Notes: a model not told the origin generated them from the sequence alone. 64,000 nt of DNA from Prochlorococcus marinus str. GP2 (GCF_000759885.1 NZ_JNAH01000005.1:1-64000), one strand, 5' to 3'; shown: positions 37,832 through 48,783, numbered from the stretch's first letter. A program made the numbers and translations.

Positions 37832-39490
37832 ATGGTAAGTTCTTATTCGCAATACTCAGCAAAAGGTGACTTGATTTGGTTGATTTTAAGACCATGGATT
37901 TTTATCCCAAGAGTTTTATATATCCTTTTAACTTTTATTTTTCTTTTTTTAAGAATACTTTTTCAAGGTAACAGTAAAAATAAAAATGTTCAAAAAAATC
38001 TTTCAAAATATCTTTTTGATGTAATAACAGATTTAGGACCATGTTTTATAAAGTTGGGACAGGCACTTTCAACTAGACCGGATCTTGTTAGACAAGATTG
38101 GCTGACAGAACTTACCAATTTACAGGATAATCTACCAGCATTTGATCACAAAATTGCTTTAAAAATTATTGAAGAGGAACTTGGAGCGTCTCCAAATGAA
38201 TTATTTGATGAGTTTCCTGATAATCCTATTGCCTCAGCAAGCTTAGGTCAGGTTTACAAAACAAAAACAAAAAATAATACTTATGTAGCTGTAAAAGTAC
38301 AAAGACCAAATTTATATTTTCTTATAAGAAGAGATGTCGTGATATTAAGGTTTTTAGCAACTTTTTTGTCACCATTCCTACCATTAAATATTGGTGTCGG
38401 AATTGGAGAAATAATAGATGAATTCGGTAAGGCACTTTTTGATGAAATTGATTATGAAAAAGAGGGTAAGAATGCTTTAAAGTTTGCAAATTTATTCAAA
38501 GATAACCCAAATGTTTTTATCCCTAAATTCGAAGAACAGTTTTCATCAAAGAGAATTATTACAACCTCTTGGATTGATGGGGTTAAGTTAAGAGATAGGG
38601 CTTTATTGGAGGAAAATAACTTAGTACCTTCTTCTTTTATAAAAACTTGTGTAATTAGTGGTCTTCAACAATTATTTGAATATGGATATTTTCATGCTGA
38701 CCCACACCCTGGGAATATGTTTGCACTTAAAGGGGGGAATGCAGATTATGGAAATTTAGCTTATGTAGATTTTGGAATGATGGATACAATTACAAATTCA
38801 GATAGACTCACTCTTATTAAGGCTATTGTTCACATAATAAATGATGAATATTATCTTCTCGCAAAAGATTTTCAGAAATTAGGGTTTTTAACTAAAGAAC
38901 AGGATCTTCAAAAACTTGTTGAACCATTAAAAGAAGTTTTAGGTGGATCTTTTGGCGCGCAAGTCGGAAATTTTAATCTTAAAAATGTAACTGATAAATT
39001 CTCCAAACTAATGTATTCATATCCATTTAGAGTGCCAAGTAGGTTTGCATTAATAATAAGAGCAGTTGTTAGTCAAGAAGGTTTAGCACTACGATTAGAT
39101 CCTGAATTTAAAATTTTAAAAATCGCATATCCTTATATAGCTAAAAAATTACTTACCGATAATTCTGAGGAGATTTTAGAAATTCTTTTGGAAGTTGTTT
39201 TTGATAAAAAAGGTCGAATTCAAGTAGAGAAGGTAGAAAGTTTACTAAATATATTATTTCAAGATTCTGAAAATATTAATTCAGACCTCATACCGGTTGC
39301 AAATGCCGGTTTAAAGTTAATTGTAAGTAATAAAGGATCCGAAGTCCGGAAGAATCTTCTTTTAAGCCTTATAAGAGATGATAAATTAGAATTAACTGAT
39401 GCGAAAAAACTTTTAAGTTTAATTAGAGAGACATTTAGCCCTTTGAATATTGCCAAAAGTGCAGTTCAAAATATTATTTCTCCAGTTTAG
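37832..39490 (+). CDS. AarF/ABC1/UbiB family kinase-like protein
   Basis: The 552-residue protein carries the ABC1 domain with the KxGQ motif (LGPCFIKLGQALSTRPDLV, about 69-87), the Ala-rich PIASASLGQVYKTK loop, VAVKVQRPN, and the kinase-like GYFHADPHPGN and YVDFGMMD metal motifs. Family members are atypical kinases or ATPases that help isoprenoid-quinone and tocopherol metabolism in plastids and cyanobacteria. An N-terminal hydrophobic stretch (about 27-47) suggests membrane attachment. Several paralogues usually exist in cyanobacteria. Confidence 0.92.
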   Translation: MVSSYSQYSAKGDLIWLILRPWIFIPRVLYILLTFIFLFLRILFQGNSKNKNVQKNLSKYLFDVITDLGPCFIKLGQALSTRPDLVRQDWLTELTNLQDNLPAFDHKIALKIIEEELGASPNELFDEFPDNPIASASLGQVYKTKTKNNTYVAVKVQRPNLYFLIRRDVVILRFLATFLSPFLPLNIGVGIGEIIDEFGKALFDEIDYEKEGKNALKFANLFKDNPNVFIPKFEEQFSSKRIITTSWIDGVKLRDRALLEENNLVPSSFIKTCVISGLQQLFEYGYFHADPHPGNMFALKGGNADYGNLAYVDFGMMDTITNSDRLTLIKAIVHIINDEYYLLAKDFQKLGFLTKEQDLQKLVEPLKEVLGGSFGAQVGNFNLKNVTDKFSKLMYSYPFRVPSRFALIIRAVVSQEGLALRLDPEFKILKIAYPYIAKKLLTDNSEEILEILLEVVFDKKGRIQVEKVESLLNILFQDSENINSDLIPVANAGLKLIVSNKGSEVRKNLLLSLIRDDKLELTDAKKLLSLIRETFSPLNIAKSAVQNIISPV

Positions 39491-39604
39491 TTACTATATT
39501 TACTTCTAATAAATTTACTTATAAATTTAAAAGGATTAAAATATAGTTAATCTTTTACTTTTGAAATTGAGTAGTCAAATAATTAATGAAATTGGAGAGA
39601 TGGA

Positions 39605-40099
39605 ATGAATATTTTTAAAAATCTTTTTTTATTTAAAAAACAATCTGTGATTATGAATGAAGTAAGTCATGGATTAGTTGATCAGTATGGCGAAATCGCA
39701 AAGTTAGTAAAAGAAGCGAGAATCCAAAAGAATATAACAATTCAAGAATTGGCAAGTATTTCAAAAATCCCAGAACAAACGATAATTTCTATTGAAAATA
39801 ATAAAAAAAATACTAGACCAAAGTATCCATTTATAAGATCAATATTAATAAAATTAGAGGAATGCTTAGGATTAAAAAAAAATTCATTAGAAAAATTAGC
39901 AATTAGAGAAGGAGAAACTTCCAAGAAAGAAAACAATGATTTTCTTATTAACAAATTCGATCTTATTAATACTTGGCAAGGTAGTCTTTTGTATTTTTTT
40001 ATATTGGTTTTAACAATATTTATTCTGAAAAGATACTTTATTTTAAATGTAAATATTATTGAGGTTCAAAATATTGAAAATAAAATCATTGACAAATAA
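39605..40099 (+). CDS. Small RodZ-like helix-turn-helix membrane protein
   Basis: This 164-residue protein has an XRE/RodZ-type helix-turn-helix (about 33-90, LVKEARIQKNITIQELASIS), a polar linker, one transmembrane helix (about 126-146, GSLLYFFILVLTIFILKRYF) and a short outer tail. RodZ links MreB to the cell wall in rods, and this protein has the same order but almost no periplasmic domain. An internal Met17 is an alternative start. It stands 114 bases after the AarF gene and converges with malQ. RodZ relation is inference from layout. Confidence 0.7.
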   Translation: MNIFKNLFLFKKQSVIMNEVSHGLVDQYGEIAKLVKEARIQKNITIQELASISKIPEQTIISIENNKKNTRPKYPFIRSILIKLEECLGLKKNSLEKLAIREGETSKKENNDFLINKFDLINTWQGSLLYFFILVLTIFILKRYFILNVNIIEVQNIENKIIDK

Positions 40100-40112
40100 T
40101 CTTAAATTAGCC

Positions 40113-41633
40113 TTATTTTAATGTTCTCCCAAAATTTTTTCCTAGCTCACTAAATATTTTAATATCGTCTTCAATTTCTTCTAAAGGTTTATTTAACTTC
40201 CATTTCCAGTTATTTTTTGTAGTACCAGGTCTATTTAATCTACTGGAGTCATCTAGAGATAATACATCTTGTATTGGAACGATAAATAAATTAGCGTTTG
40301 AAGCCATTCCAATTTCTATTAGCCCCCAAGAAGGGTTCTCTGAAAAATTATATTCATCTAATATTCTTGTTTTTGAGTCATTGTCTAAACATTCCCACCA
40401 TGAAATAGAAGTAGAGTTGTCATGGGTCCCTGTATAAACAACCCAATTTTCTCCATCAATATTCTTAGGTAAATAAGGGTTATCCTCATTGCCATCAAAG
40501 GCAAATTGTAAAATTTTCATGCCAGGAAGTTCAAAATTCTTCCTTAATTTGTCTACATCTGGTGTTATTACTCCTAGATCCTCAGCGATAATTGGTAGAT
40601 AGTAAGCCCCTAAATCTTTTTTTAGATTATTCAGTAGATTTCTACCTGGAGAATTTATCCATTTGCCGTGAATTGCCGAATCAGAATTGCCATTAACTCT
40701 CCAGTATCCCGCTAAACCCCTAAAATGATCTAATCTCAAAAGATCTACTAGTTCAAATTGCCTTTTAAATCTTTTTCTCCACCAATCGAAATTAGTTCTT
40801 TTATGTTTTGACCAATAATAAGTTGGGGTCCCCCATAATTGTCCTGTTGATGAAAAATAATCAGGTGGCACGCCGCTTTGAAAGATTAAATCTCCATTTT
40901 TAAGAATTGAAAATAATGATTTATTGCTCCATACGTCGGCACTGTCCCTAGAAACATAAAAGGGCAAATCTCCTATCAGCTTAACTTTATTTAATTTTGC
41001 AAAATTTTTAATGGATTTCCATTGCTTATCTAGATGCCACTGTATGAGTTTTTTAATTAGTATCTCTTTACTTTTCTTTTTGATCCATGATTTTAAAAAC
41101 TTGTCATTTTTTACTTTGAATTCTTGCGGCCATCGCCACCAAGGCAACATATTAAATTCCTCCCTTATCACAACAAATGTTGCATAATCTTCAACCCAAG
41201 AGTTCATATTAGTCCATTTATAAAAATCAAGTTTTCGCTCTTCAGGCTGGGAGTTCCAACTCTGCAGAAGGTGGCGACCTATTTTTTTTGTTGAAATATC
41301 AGCAACATCAAAATCAAAATGATTCTTGTTTTGATTTATAGGTCCTAATTCATCTTTGTTTGAAATGAAGATAAAACCTTTCTCGACTAAATCATCTATG
41401 TCCAAAAACCATGGGTTCAGCGCAAAACTAGAGGGTGAACTATAAGGTGACCCCGTAGAGTCAGTAGGTGTTAGAGGTAAAAATTGCCAATATTCAATAC
41501 CATACTTATGAAGCTTTTTTATCCACTCTTTAGCTCCTCTTCCAAAAGTTCCACAGACTGTTCCTCCGGGTATACATGAAGGATGCATAAGTATGCCTAA
41601 TGATTTTTTTGGAAGAACTTTTTCTATTTGCAT
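40113..41633 (-). CDS. malQ: 4-alpha-glucanotransferase (amylomaltase)
   Basis: This 506-residue GH77 enzyme moves maltooligosaccharide segments during glycogen breakdown. It shows GTFGRGAKEWIKKLHKYGI, PLTPTDSTGSPYSSPSSFA, LIGDLPFYVSRDSADVWSN, the catalytic region VDLLRLDHFRGLAGYW, IAEDLGVITPDV and VYTGTHDNSTSISWW. All match GH77. Full length. Together with the GH57 gene near 58 kb and zwf/opcA near 48 kb, it supports glycogen use at night. Confidence 0.95.
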   Translation of the reverse strand: MQIEKVLPKKSLGILMHPSCIPGGTVCGTFGRGAKEWIKKLHKYGIEYWQFLPLTPTDSTGSPYSSPSSFALNPWFLDIDDLVEKGFIFISNKDELGPINQNKNHFDFDVADISTKKIGRHLLQSWNSQPEERKLDFYKWTNMNSWVEDYATFVVIREEFNMLPWWRWPQEFKVKNDKFLKSWIKKKSKEILIKKLIQWHLDKQWKSIKNFAKLNKVKLIGDLPFYVSRDSADVWSNKSLFSILKNGDLIFQSGVPPDYFSSTGQLWGTPTYYWSKHKRTNFDWWRKRFKRQFELVDLLRLDHFRGLAGYWRVNGNSDSAIHGKWINSPGRNLLNNLKKDLGAYYLPIIAEDLGVITPDVDKLRKNFELPGMKILQFAFDGNEDNPYLPKNIDGENWVVYTGTHDNSTSISWWECLDNDSKTRILDEYNFSENPSWGLIEIGMASNANLFIVPIQDVLSLDDSSRLNRPGTTKNNWKWKLNKPLEEIEDDIKIFSELGKNFGRTLK

Positions 41634-41827
41634 GGGTTGTTAATATGAAAATCCTCTGCAGTTAAAAGCTTTTGTGCCTCTAAATTCAACGATATACAAA
41701 TTTTTTTTAATTGACAAATGACTTGCCTAGAGTTTTTAGTCTAAATAAGAAATTCGTTTGTTAATCCGCATTATTCTATATTTTGCTTAAGAGATGTGAC
41801 TTTTGAAAGGATCTAGTAATTTTTCTT

Positions 41828-41858
41828 TTGCTAAATTCCGATAAACGACTACGATAAT
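41828..41858 (+). promoter_or_regulatory. Candidate promoter of prs
   Basis: TTGCTA (41828-41833) and GATAAT (41853-41858) are 19 bases apart, which is slightly long. Transcription would start near 41865, only about 20 bases before the GTG start of prs. It lies in the 251-base divergent gap between malQ and prs, which holds nothing else recognisable. Confidence 0.35.
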
Positions 41859-41884
41859 AATATATTTAATTAGGTGCTAGTTTC

Positions 41885-42880
41885 GTGACAAGTTTTATCA
41901 CGGCAGTGCAAAATAAAGAATCTAAATTTAATCTATCTAATAGTAGATTAAGGCTAGTTAGCGGAACATCAAATCCTAAATTATCCGAAGAAATTGCATC
42001 ATATTTAGGGATAGAAAATGTACCTTTAATATCCAAAAAATTTGCTGATGGAGAACTTTATGTTCAGATCCAGCAATCTATTAGAGGTTGTGATGTATTT
42101 CTCATACAGCCTACATGTGCTCCCGTAAACGATAGTTTAATTGAACTTATGATTATGGTTGATGCTTGCAAAAGGGCATCTGCTAGGCAAATAACTGCTG
42201 TAATCCCTTATTTTGGATATGCAAGGGCAGATAGAAAGACTTCAGGAAGAGAATCTATTACTGCAAAACTGACAGCTAACTTACTTGAGAAATCAGGAGT
42301 AGATAGAGTTCTCGCTATGGATTTACATTCTGCTCAAATACAAGGTTATTTTGATATACCTTGCGATCATATTTACGGTTCACCTGTATTAATTGATTAT
42401 TTAGATACTTTAAATTTAAATGAAGTTGTAGTTGTCTCTCCTGATGTAGGTGGGGTAGCGAGAGCAAGAGCATTTGCAAAATTAATGAAAGATGCTCCGT
42501 TGGCTATAATTGATAAAAGGAGATCAGCTCATAATATAGCTGAGAGTTTAACAGTTATTGGTGAAGTTAAAGGTAAAACAGCTATTCTCATCGACGATAT
42601 GATAGATACTGGTGGGACAATTTGTTCTGGAGCTCATCTATTAAAAAAAGAGGGAGCTAATAGGATTTTCGCATGTGCTTCACATGCTGTGTTTTCTCCT
42701 CCTTCTTATGAAAGATTAAGTACCAAGGATTTATTCGAGCAAGTTATTGTTACCAACAGCATCCCAACTCTTGTTAAAAATAATTTCCCTCAATTAAAAG
42801 TCCTTTCTGTCGCAAATATGCTTGGTGAAGCTATTTGGAGAATACATGAAGAAAGTTCTGTAAGTTCAATGTTCAGGTAA
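41885..42880 (+). CDS. prs: Ribose-phosphate pyrophosphokinase
   Basis: The 331-residue enzyme makes PRPP from ribose 5-phosphate and ATP for purine, pyrimidine, histidine and tryptophan synthesis. It shows LRLVSGTSNPKLSEEIASYL, KFADGELYVQIQQSIRGCDV, DRKTSGRESITAKL, the metal-binding MDLHSAQIQGYFDIP, and the PRPP loop AILIDDMIDTGGT. The start is GTG at 41885; a slightly long polar N terminus precedes the conserved part. Full length. Confidence 0.96.
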   Translation: MTSFITAVQNKESKFNLSNSRLRLVSGTSNPKLSEEIASYLGIENVPLISKKFADGELYVQIQQSIRGCDVFLIQPTCAPVNDSLIELMIMVDACKRASARQITAVIPYFGYARADRKTSGRESITAKLTANLLEKSGVDRVLAMDLHSAQIQGYFDIPCDHIYGSPVLIDYLDTLNLNEVVVVSPDVGGVARARAFAKLMKDAPLAIIDKRRSAHNIAESLTVIGEVKGKTAILIDDMIDTGGTICSGAHLLKKEGANRIFACASHAVFSPPSYERLSTKDLFEQVIVTNSIPTLVKNNFPQLKVLSVANMLGEAIWRIHEESSVSSMFR

Positions 42881-42889
42881 TCAATAAAA

Positions 42890-43357
42890 TTATTTCTTGC
42901 TTCCTTTTACAAGTTGCTTTAACCTTTTTTCATAATCATTTTTTATATTCTTAGGAATACTTTCAGGACAAATATCAAGAGCACTTCCAACAATTTGAAA
43001 TGTGCCTGCGTTATATAATTTTTTTTGGTCAAGTTTTTCATTCCCTAATTCCTTAATAGCTCCACCATGCTTACCAGTAATGACATTTGCAAAAGTAGCA
43101 CTAGCAATTCCTAAACCTTTGTTAAAATCTACGTCAGCTTTTGAAGCGATACAAAGGTAAGAAGCTCCCATTTGTCTATAAAGGAAAAGATCTTTTTCAG
43201 AGGCAGCGACTAATTTTTTTTCAGCTTTAATTTGATTATTTACTGTATTAATCTCAAAAAGCGAGAAAGATATGAAAAGGCCTATACCAAGCAATTTAGA
43301 AATTCTTTTTAAATAATTAATACTCATTAAATAATAATATTTACTACAAGATAACAT
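42890..43357 (-). CDS. Unknown exported protein
   Basis: This 155-residue protein has a hydrophobic N-terminal segment (about 19-35, ISKLLGIGLFISFSLFE) and a soluble part with two cysteines (ASYLCIASKADVDF and ALDICPESIPKN). The two Cys could form a disulfide after export. No enzyme motif is visible and no family is named with confidence. Met12 is a plausible shorter start. It converges with prs 9 bases away and follows the next gene by 32 bases on the same strand. Confidence 0.72.
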   Translation of the reverse strand: MLSCSKYYYLMSINYLKRISKLLGIGLFISFSLFEINTVNNQIKAEKKLVAASEKDLFLYRQMGASYLCIASKADVDFNKGLGIASATFANVITGKHGGAIKELGNEKLDQKKLYNAGTFQIVGSALDICPESIPKNIKNDYEKRLKQLVKGSKK

Positions 43358-43389
43358 TTATGATTTTAATGTTTATAGCTAAATAGCAC

Positions 43390-43932
43390 TTATTTAATAA
43401 TTTTTATCTCGTGGTGATTCTCTACTATTTTCAGCTTATTTTTGTTCCATGAATATATAACCCTAAATCTATAATTATCTGAATCAACTAATCTTGTATG
43501 CTCTAGTATATACCAATCTTTATAAGAGGATTCAAAAATCATTTCGTGTTCATCCACTTGCTTAATATTTGAAATCCCCTCATTATCACTTAAATAAAAA
43601 TTTTCTCTCATAAGCTGGTGCCCCTTTAAGAATGCACTCATTTCTCCTCTCTCTTTATATTGGGGATTTTCTTCAAAGAAATTGTATTTTTTTTCTGGAT
43701 ACCAGGTGAATTTATAGTGTGACTCCCATTCCTTTTTATTCTCAACAGCTTCTATATTTATGTTCATACATAAATTATAAGTTTTTTGTGTTTCATCAAG
43801 AAAATATGTTCTATTAGATTTCCACAATCCTATATTTCTTGAAAACCATCTTTTTAAATTGCTATTTAAACTAATTTCTGGAGAGTTGTTTTCGCCAAAA
43901 TTTAAATTTTTCTTTTGATTAATAACAACCAT
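43390..43932 (-). CDS. Unknown protein, possibly lipocalin-like (CpeS-type)
   Basis: The 180-residue protein is polar and has no signal peptide. RWFSRNIGLWKSNRTYFLDE followed by a run of short strands and the ending VDSDNYRFRVIYSW...HHEIKI recalls the lipocalin fold of CpeS/CpcS bilin lyases, which attach bilins to phycobiliproteins. If so, its target in an organism that appears to lack phycobilisomes is unclear. The resemblance is by pattern only. It is divergent from sasA with a 106-base gap. Confidence 0.7.
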   Translation of the reverse strand: MVVINQKKNLNFGENNSPEISLNSNLKRWFSRNIGLWKSNRTYFLDETQKTYNLCMNINIEAVENKKEWESHYKFTWYPEKKYNFFEENPQYKERGEMSAFLKGHQLMRENFYLSDNEGISNIKQVDEHEMIFESSYKDWYILEHTRLVDSDNYRFRVIYSWNKNKLKIVENHHEIKIIK

Positions 43933-44038
43933 TTATAAATAAGACTCATCTATTTAATAGCTTATTTGTAGAATAAGTATAAATATCTTAAGGTGTTCAT
44001 AAGGATTAACAGCTTTTCAACACTTCAGGGCAAATCAT

Positions 44039-45157
44039 TTGAATGATAAAAAAGAGTTAAAACTAATACTAGTTGCAGCTAGAAATCAACTTTCTAGTGG
44101 TGATATTAAGTCGCTCATAGCTTATTTAGAATCAGATGATTGTGAATTTGAGATATCTCTTCAGATCTCTGAGCCAACTGAACAGCCGGAATTACTTGAA
44201 CTACACAGATTAGTTGCTATTCCCGCACTTATTAAAATTTCCCCAGCTCCAAAGCAGATATTTGCTGGAAGTAATATTTTCTCTCAGTTGCAGAAATGGT
44301 TACCAAGGTGGACACAGGAAGGCTTAACAAAAAATCTAGGGATTAATTTGCAACCATCCAAAATAGATACAATAAGAACTCAAAAAGAATTTCTTTTAGA
44401 AGACGAACTTCTTGTTTTAAGACAAGAGAATGAAACATTAACAAAAAGGATTGAATCTCAGGAAAGATTATTAAGAATGGTTGCGCATGAATTAAGAACT
44501 CCTTTAACTGCTGCTACTTTGGCTGTTCAAAGTCAAAAACTTGGACAAATAGATATTTCAAAACTACAAGAGGTAATTAAAAGACGTCTAGAAGAAATAG
44601 AACTTTTATCCCAGGATCTTTTAGAAGTGGGAACAACAAAATGGGAAGCATTATTTAATCCTCAGAAGATTGACTTAGGTAATATTAGTGCTGAAGTAAT
44701 ACTTGAATTAGAAAAATTTTGGAGATTAAGGAATATTGAAATTGATACTGATATTCCATCTGATCTGCCAAATGTCTTCGCAGATCAAAGAAGGATGAGA
44801 CAAGTATTTTTAAATTTAATTGAGAATGCTATTAAATTTTCAAAAGACTCTGGATCTATAAAAATTACTATGATGCACAAGACAAATCAATGGGTAGAGA
44901 TAACAATTTGTGACAAAGGTGCAGGTGTTCCTTTGAGTGAACAAAAAAGAATTTTTCTCGACAGAGTTAGACTCCCACAGACTTCTGAAGGAACTTCAGG
45001 ATTTGGAATCGGGTTATCTGTTTGTAGAAGAATAGTACAAGTTCATGGAGGAAGAATATGGGTTGTATCTGAAATTGGTGAAGGTTCTTGCTTCCATTTT
45101 ACTGTTCCTGTGTGGCAAGGACAAAACAAAGAGCAACAATACTTGACGAAAGGCTAG
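44039..45157 (+). CDS. sasA: Circadian clock-associated sensor histidine kinase SasA
   Basis: This 372-residue protein has the SasA layout: an N-terminal KaiB-like thioredoxin-fold domain (about 6-100, [14 protein letters not shown]), a coiled linker, HisKA with His150 ([17 protein letters not shown]) and a HATPase domain with [26 protein letters not shown] and [11 protein letters not shown]. SasA reads the KaiC state and phosphorylates the response regulator RpaA. The start is TTG at 44039: the nearby ATG at 44043 is out of frame. No kai gene lies in the window. Confidence 0.93.
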   Translation: MNDKKELKLILVAARNQLSSGDIKSLIAYLESDDCEFEISLQISEPTEQPELLELHRLVAIPALIKISPAPKQIFAGSNIFSQLQKWLPRWTQEGLTKNLGINLQPSKIDTIRTQKEFLLEDELLVLRQENETLTKRIESQERLLRMVAHELRTPLTAATLAVQSQKLGQIDISKLQEVIKRRLEEIELLSQDLLEVGTTKWEALFNPQKIDLGNISAEVILELEKFWRLRNIEIDTDIPSDLPNVFADQRRMRQVFLNLIENAIKFSKDSGSIKITMMHKTNQWVEITICDKGAGVPLSEQKRIFLDRVRLPQTSEGTSGFGIGLSVCRRIVQVHGGRIWVVSEIGEGSCFHFTVPVWQGQNKEQQYLTKG

Positions 45158-45198
45158 CCTTACTCTTAATTTTTAATAAGCTGATATGCTATTTACCT

Positions 45199-45271
45199 GG
45201 CCCCATCGTCTAGAGGCCTAGGACACCTCCCTTTCACGGAGGCGACAGGGGTTCGAATCCCCTTGGGGCTA
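45199..45271 (+). tRNA. trnE: tRNA-Glu (anticodon TTC)
   Basis: The acceptor GGCCCCA pairs with TGGGGCT (G-T first pair, usual for cyanobacterial tRNA-Glu), the anticodon loop is CTTTCAC with anticodon TTC at 45233-45235, the T arm is AGGGG-TTCGAAT-CCCCT, and the discriminator is A. CCA is not encoded. This tRNA also feeds the C5 route to 5-aminolevulinate, and hence chlorophyll. A TATGCT box at 45185-45190, just before the gene, is a possible -10 element. Confidence 0.96.
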
Positions 45272-45287
45272 TTATTTAAAACTTAAA

Positions 45288-45824
45288 CTAATCTTTTGAT
45301 AATTTTGCTTGCCTATCTACTGCAAGCAGATTCTCCGAAAGATCCTTTTTTAGTCTTTTTTCTATCATACCTATAGGCATCCATTGACAACCTTGAACAG
45401 TAAGGTCGTATATTAATGAATTTTTTGGGGTATTTTTAATATTTTGAATTTTCCAACTTCCTTCAAATTTTCTGAAATCTCCTTTTATTAAATTGAATTT
45501 TAAAAGGCCATGCTCCTTATCTTCAAATAGATCGATGGTTACTTCTGCTGAAAATTTCATTCCAAGGAAATCTTGAGCACCAACTTGCTTAAGGTGGACA
45601 TTATTTTTATTTTGATATATTTTTTTGCTTGATAGTAGATTTGGTATAAAGAGATTTAACCGATCATAATCTGTTAAAACATTCCACAACGAATCTAAAC
45701 TAGCAGAAGTAGTTAGTTGTGCTGCAAGTCGTCTAGTTCCGTTAGAAAACTTTTCCATCGTTTGCTCAATTGTCCTGTAGTCATTGGTTTTAAAATGATC
45801 TACTGATTCTTGAGGATTATTCAT
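45288..45824 (-). CDS. SRPBCC (polyketide cyclase/Coq10-like) protein
   Basis: The 178-residue protein begins its domain at about 32 with RRLAAQLTTSASLDSLWNVL followed by TDYDRLNLFIPNLLSSK. This is the START-like lipid-binding fold of Coq10/cyclase-dehydrase proteins. The C-terminal helix (PIGMIEKRLKKDLSENLLAV) closes the cavity in this fold. The ligand is unknown; quinone, carotenoid or chlorophyll precursors are candidates in cyanobacteria. It lies 16 bases from tRNA-Glu on the opposite strand and is divergent from petH. Confidence 0.82.
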   Translation of the reverse strand: MNNPQESVDHFKTNDYRTIEQTMEKFSNGTRRLAAQLTTSASLDSLWNVLTDYDRLNLFIPNLLSSKKIYQNKNNVHLKQVGAQDFLGMKFSAEVTIDLFEDKEHGLLKFNLIKGDFRKFEGSWKIQNIKNTPKNSLIYDLTVQGCQWMPIGMIEKRLKKDLSENLLAVDRQAKLSKD

Positions 45825-45954
45825 AAATGAATTTTTTAATTCGATAAAAAATTATTTCTGTGTAACTATACTGTTTAAAACAACAAATATTGAAAAATAA
45901 AAATAATTTTGTTTATTTATTCCGATCTCAAAACGTAACCATTTTTGTAAAATC

Positions 45955-45976
45955 ACTACAAATTAAACTACAAATT
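45955..45976. repeat. Tandem 10-base repeat upstream of petH
   Basis: ACTACAAATT occurs at 45955-45964 and 45967-45976, a 12-base period, about one helical turn. A GATAAT -10-like box follows at 45977-45982, and the petH ATG is at 46006. Adjacent repeats of this spacing can be regulator sites, but no known consensus is matched. Confidence 0.4.
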
Positions 45977-45981
45977 GATAA

Positions 45982-47148
<1,167 letters not shown>

Positions 47149-47258
47149 ATGTTTGATATTTAAATTAAAGTTTCACCAACTAAATACTTTTTGGTTTAGA
47201 CACAATTTGTAGCTAATTTAAGAAAAAAAGAGGATTTTAAAAAAAGAATACTAAAAAT

Positions 47259-48782
47259 ATGACTTCAACTTTAAGTAATCCTCTAAGACTAGGTTTACGG
47301 CAGGAAAGAGTCATTTCTCCACAATGCTTAGTAATATTTGGTGCTAGTGGAGACCTTACTCATAGAAAATTAATACCAGCCTTATTTGAACTCTTTTTGC
47401 AAAGAAGAATTCCTAGTGAATTTGGAATAGTTGGTTGTGCTCGAAGAACTTGGTCTGATAATGAGTTTAGAGAAAAGATGAAAGTAAAGCTTTCCAATCA
47501 AATATCTGGTAAAGAAAGTGAGTGGGAACAATTTTCTAATTATCTTTTCTATGAGCCAGTTGACTTACAACAAAGTGATCATGTCGTAAGGCTTTCTAAA
47601 AGATTAAATGAAATTGATAAAACACAAGCTACTCATGGGAATAGAACATTTTATTTATCAGTATCTCCGAATTTCTATGCAAGTGGATGTAAAGCTCTAA
47701 AAGCAGCTGGCCTTTTAAATGATCCTAAGAAAAGTCGTTTAGTGATTGAAAAACCTTTTGGAAGAGATTATTCAAGTGCAAAGAAATTGAATAAAATCGT
47801 TCAAAGTTGTGCTGAAGAAAGTCAGATTTATAGGATTGATCATTACTTAGGTAAAGAGACAGTTCAAAATATTCTTGTTTTGAGGTTTGCTAACACTATT
47901 TTTGAACCCATCTGGAACAGAAATTATATATCAAGTGTTCAAATTACTTCATCTGAAACAGTGGGTGTTGAAGATAGAGCAGGTTATTACGAAAGCTCTG
48001 GTGCTTTAAGGGATATGCTTCAAAATCATATGACTCAAATGCTTGCTGTTACTGCTATGGAACCTCCTGGAAAGTTTGAACCAGAAGCAATAAGAAATGA
48101 AAAAGCTAAGGTTCTTCAAGCTTCAAAACTTGCAGACGAAAATAAACCTTGGAATTGTTGCATAAGAGGTCAATATGGAGAGGGAGGAAATATTTCAAAT
48201 CGACTCAAAGGATATAGGCAGGAAGAGGGCGTTAATTGTAATAGCACAACAGAAACTTATATTGCGGCAAAAGTTTTCGTTGATAACTGGCGTTGGCAAG
48301 GCGTTCCTTTTTATTTGAGAACTGGGAAAAGACTACCCAAAAGACTTGGAGAAATAGTCTTGACTTTTAAAGATGTTCCTGTTCATTTATTTGAATCAAC
48401 AATAATAAATCCTGCCCCAAATCAACTTATCCTTAGAATTCAGCCAAATGAAGGTGCTACTTTCAAATTTGAGGTAAAATCTCCAGGGTCTGGAATGAAA
48501 TCAAGACCTGTTGAGATGGAATTTTCTTATGACGAATCATTTGGAGAACCCTCAGATGAAGGCTATGTAAGATTATTAGCTGATGCAATGCTTTCTGACC
48601 CAACCCTATTTACTCGAAGTGATGAAGTAGAGGCAGCCTGGAAACTTTATACGCCATTAATAGAATTGATGGATAATTCTCCTTGGAAGTTGCCTATTTA
48701 TAACTATGAATCTATGACGTGGGGACCTCCTGAGTCTGATCAATTACTTTCAAAAGATAATATTTTCTGGCGTAGACCCTAA
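47259..48782 (+). CDS. zwf: Glucose-6-phosphate 1-dehydrogenase
   Basis: The 507-residue enzyme opens the oxidative pentose phosphate pathway and makes NADPH. It has the NADP-binding VIFGASGDLTHRKLIPALF, the active-site RIDHYLGKETVQN and the structural motifs VPFYLRTGKRLPKR and SDEVEAAWKLYTPLI. Length is normal. opcA starts 1 base after the stop, so the two are co-translated. In cyanobacteria this pathway works mainly at night. Confidence 0.96.
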   Translation: MTSTLSNPLRLGLRQERVISPQCLVIFGASGDLTHRKLIPALFELFLQRRIPSEFGIVGCARRTWSDNEFREKMKVKLSNQISGKESEWEQFSNYLFYEPVDLQQSDHVVRLSKRLNEIDKTQATHGNRTFYLSVSPNFYASGCKALKAAGLLNDPKKSRLVIEKPFGRDYSSAKKLNKIVQSCAEESQIYRIDHYLGKETVQNILVLRFANTIFEPIWNRNYISSVQITSSETVGVEDRAGYYESSGALRDMLQNHMTQMLAVTAMEPPGKFEPEAIRNEKAKVLQASKLADENKPWNCCIRGQYGEGGNISNRLKGYRQEEGVNCNSTTETYIAAKVFVDNWRWQGVPFYLRTGKRLPKRLGEIVLTFKDVPVHLFESTIINPAPNQLILRIQPNEGATFKFEVKSPGSGMKSRPVEMEFSYDESFGEPSDEGYVRLLADAMLSDPTLFTRSDEVEAAWKLYTPLIELMDNSPWKLPIYNYESMTWGPPESDQLLSKDNIFWRRP

Positions 48783-48783
48783 A

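Noticed and set aside
45946-45960. NtcA-binding site for petH (TGTA...TACA)
   Set aside because: The spacer is 7 bases rather than 8, and the distance to the GATAAT box (16 bases) is shorter than the usual 22 or so, so it is not annotated as a site.
47180-47210. Weak hairpin ACCAA/TTGGT after petH as a terminator
   Set aside because: Only 5 base pairs, an 11-base loop and no clear T run after it.
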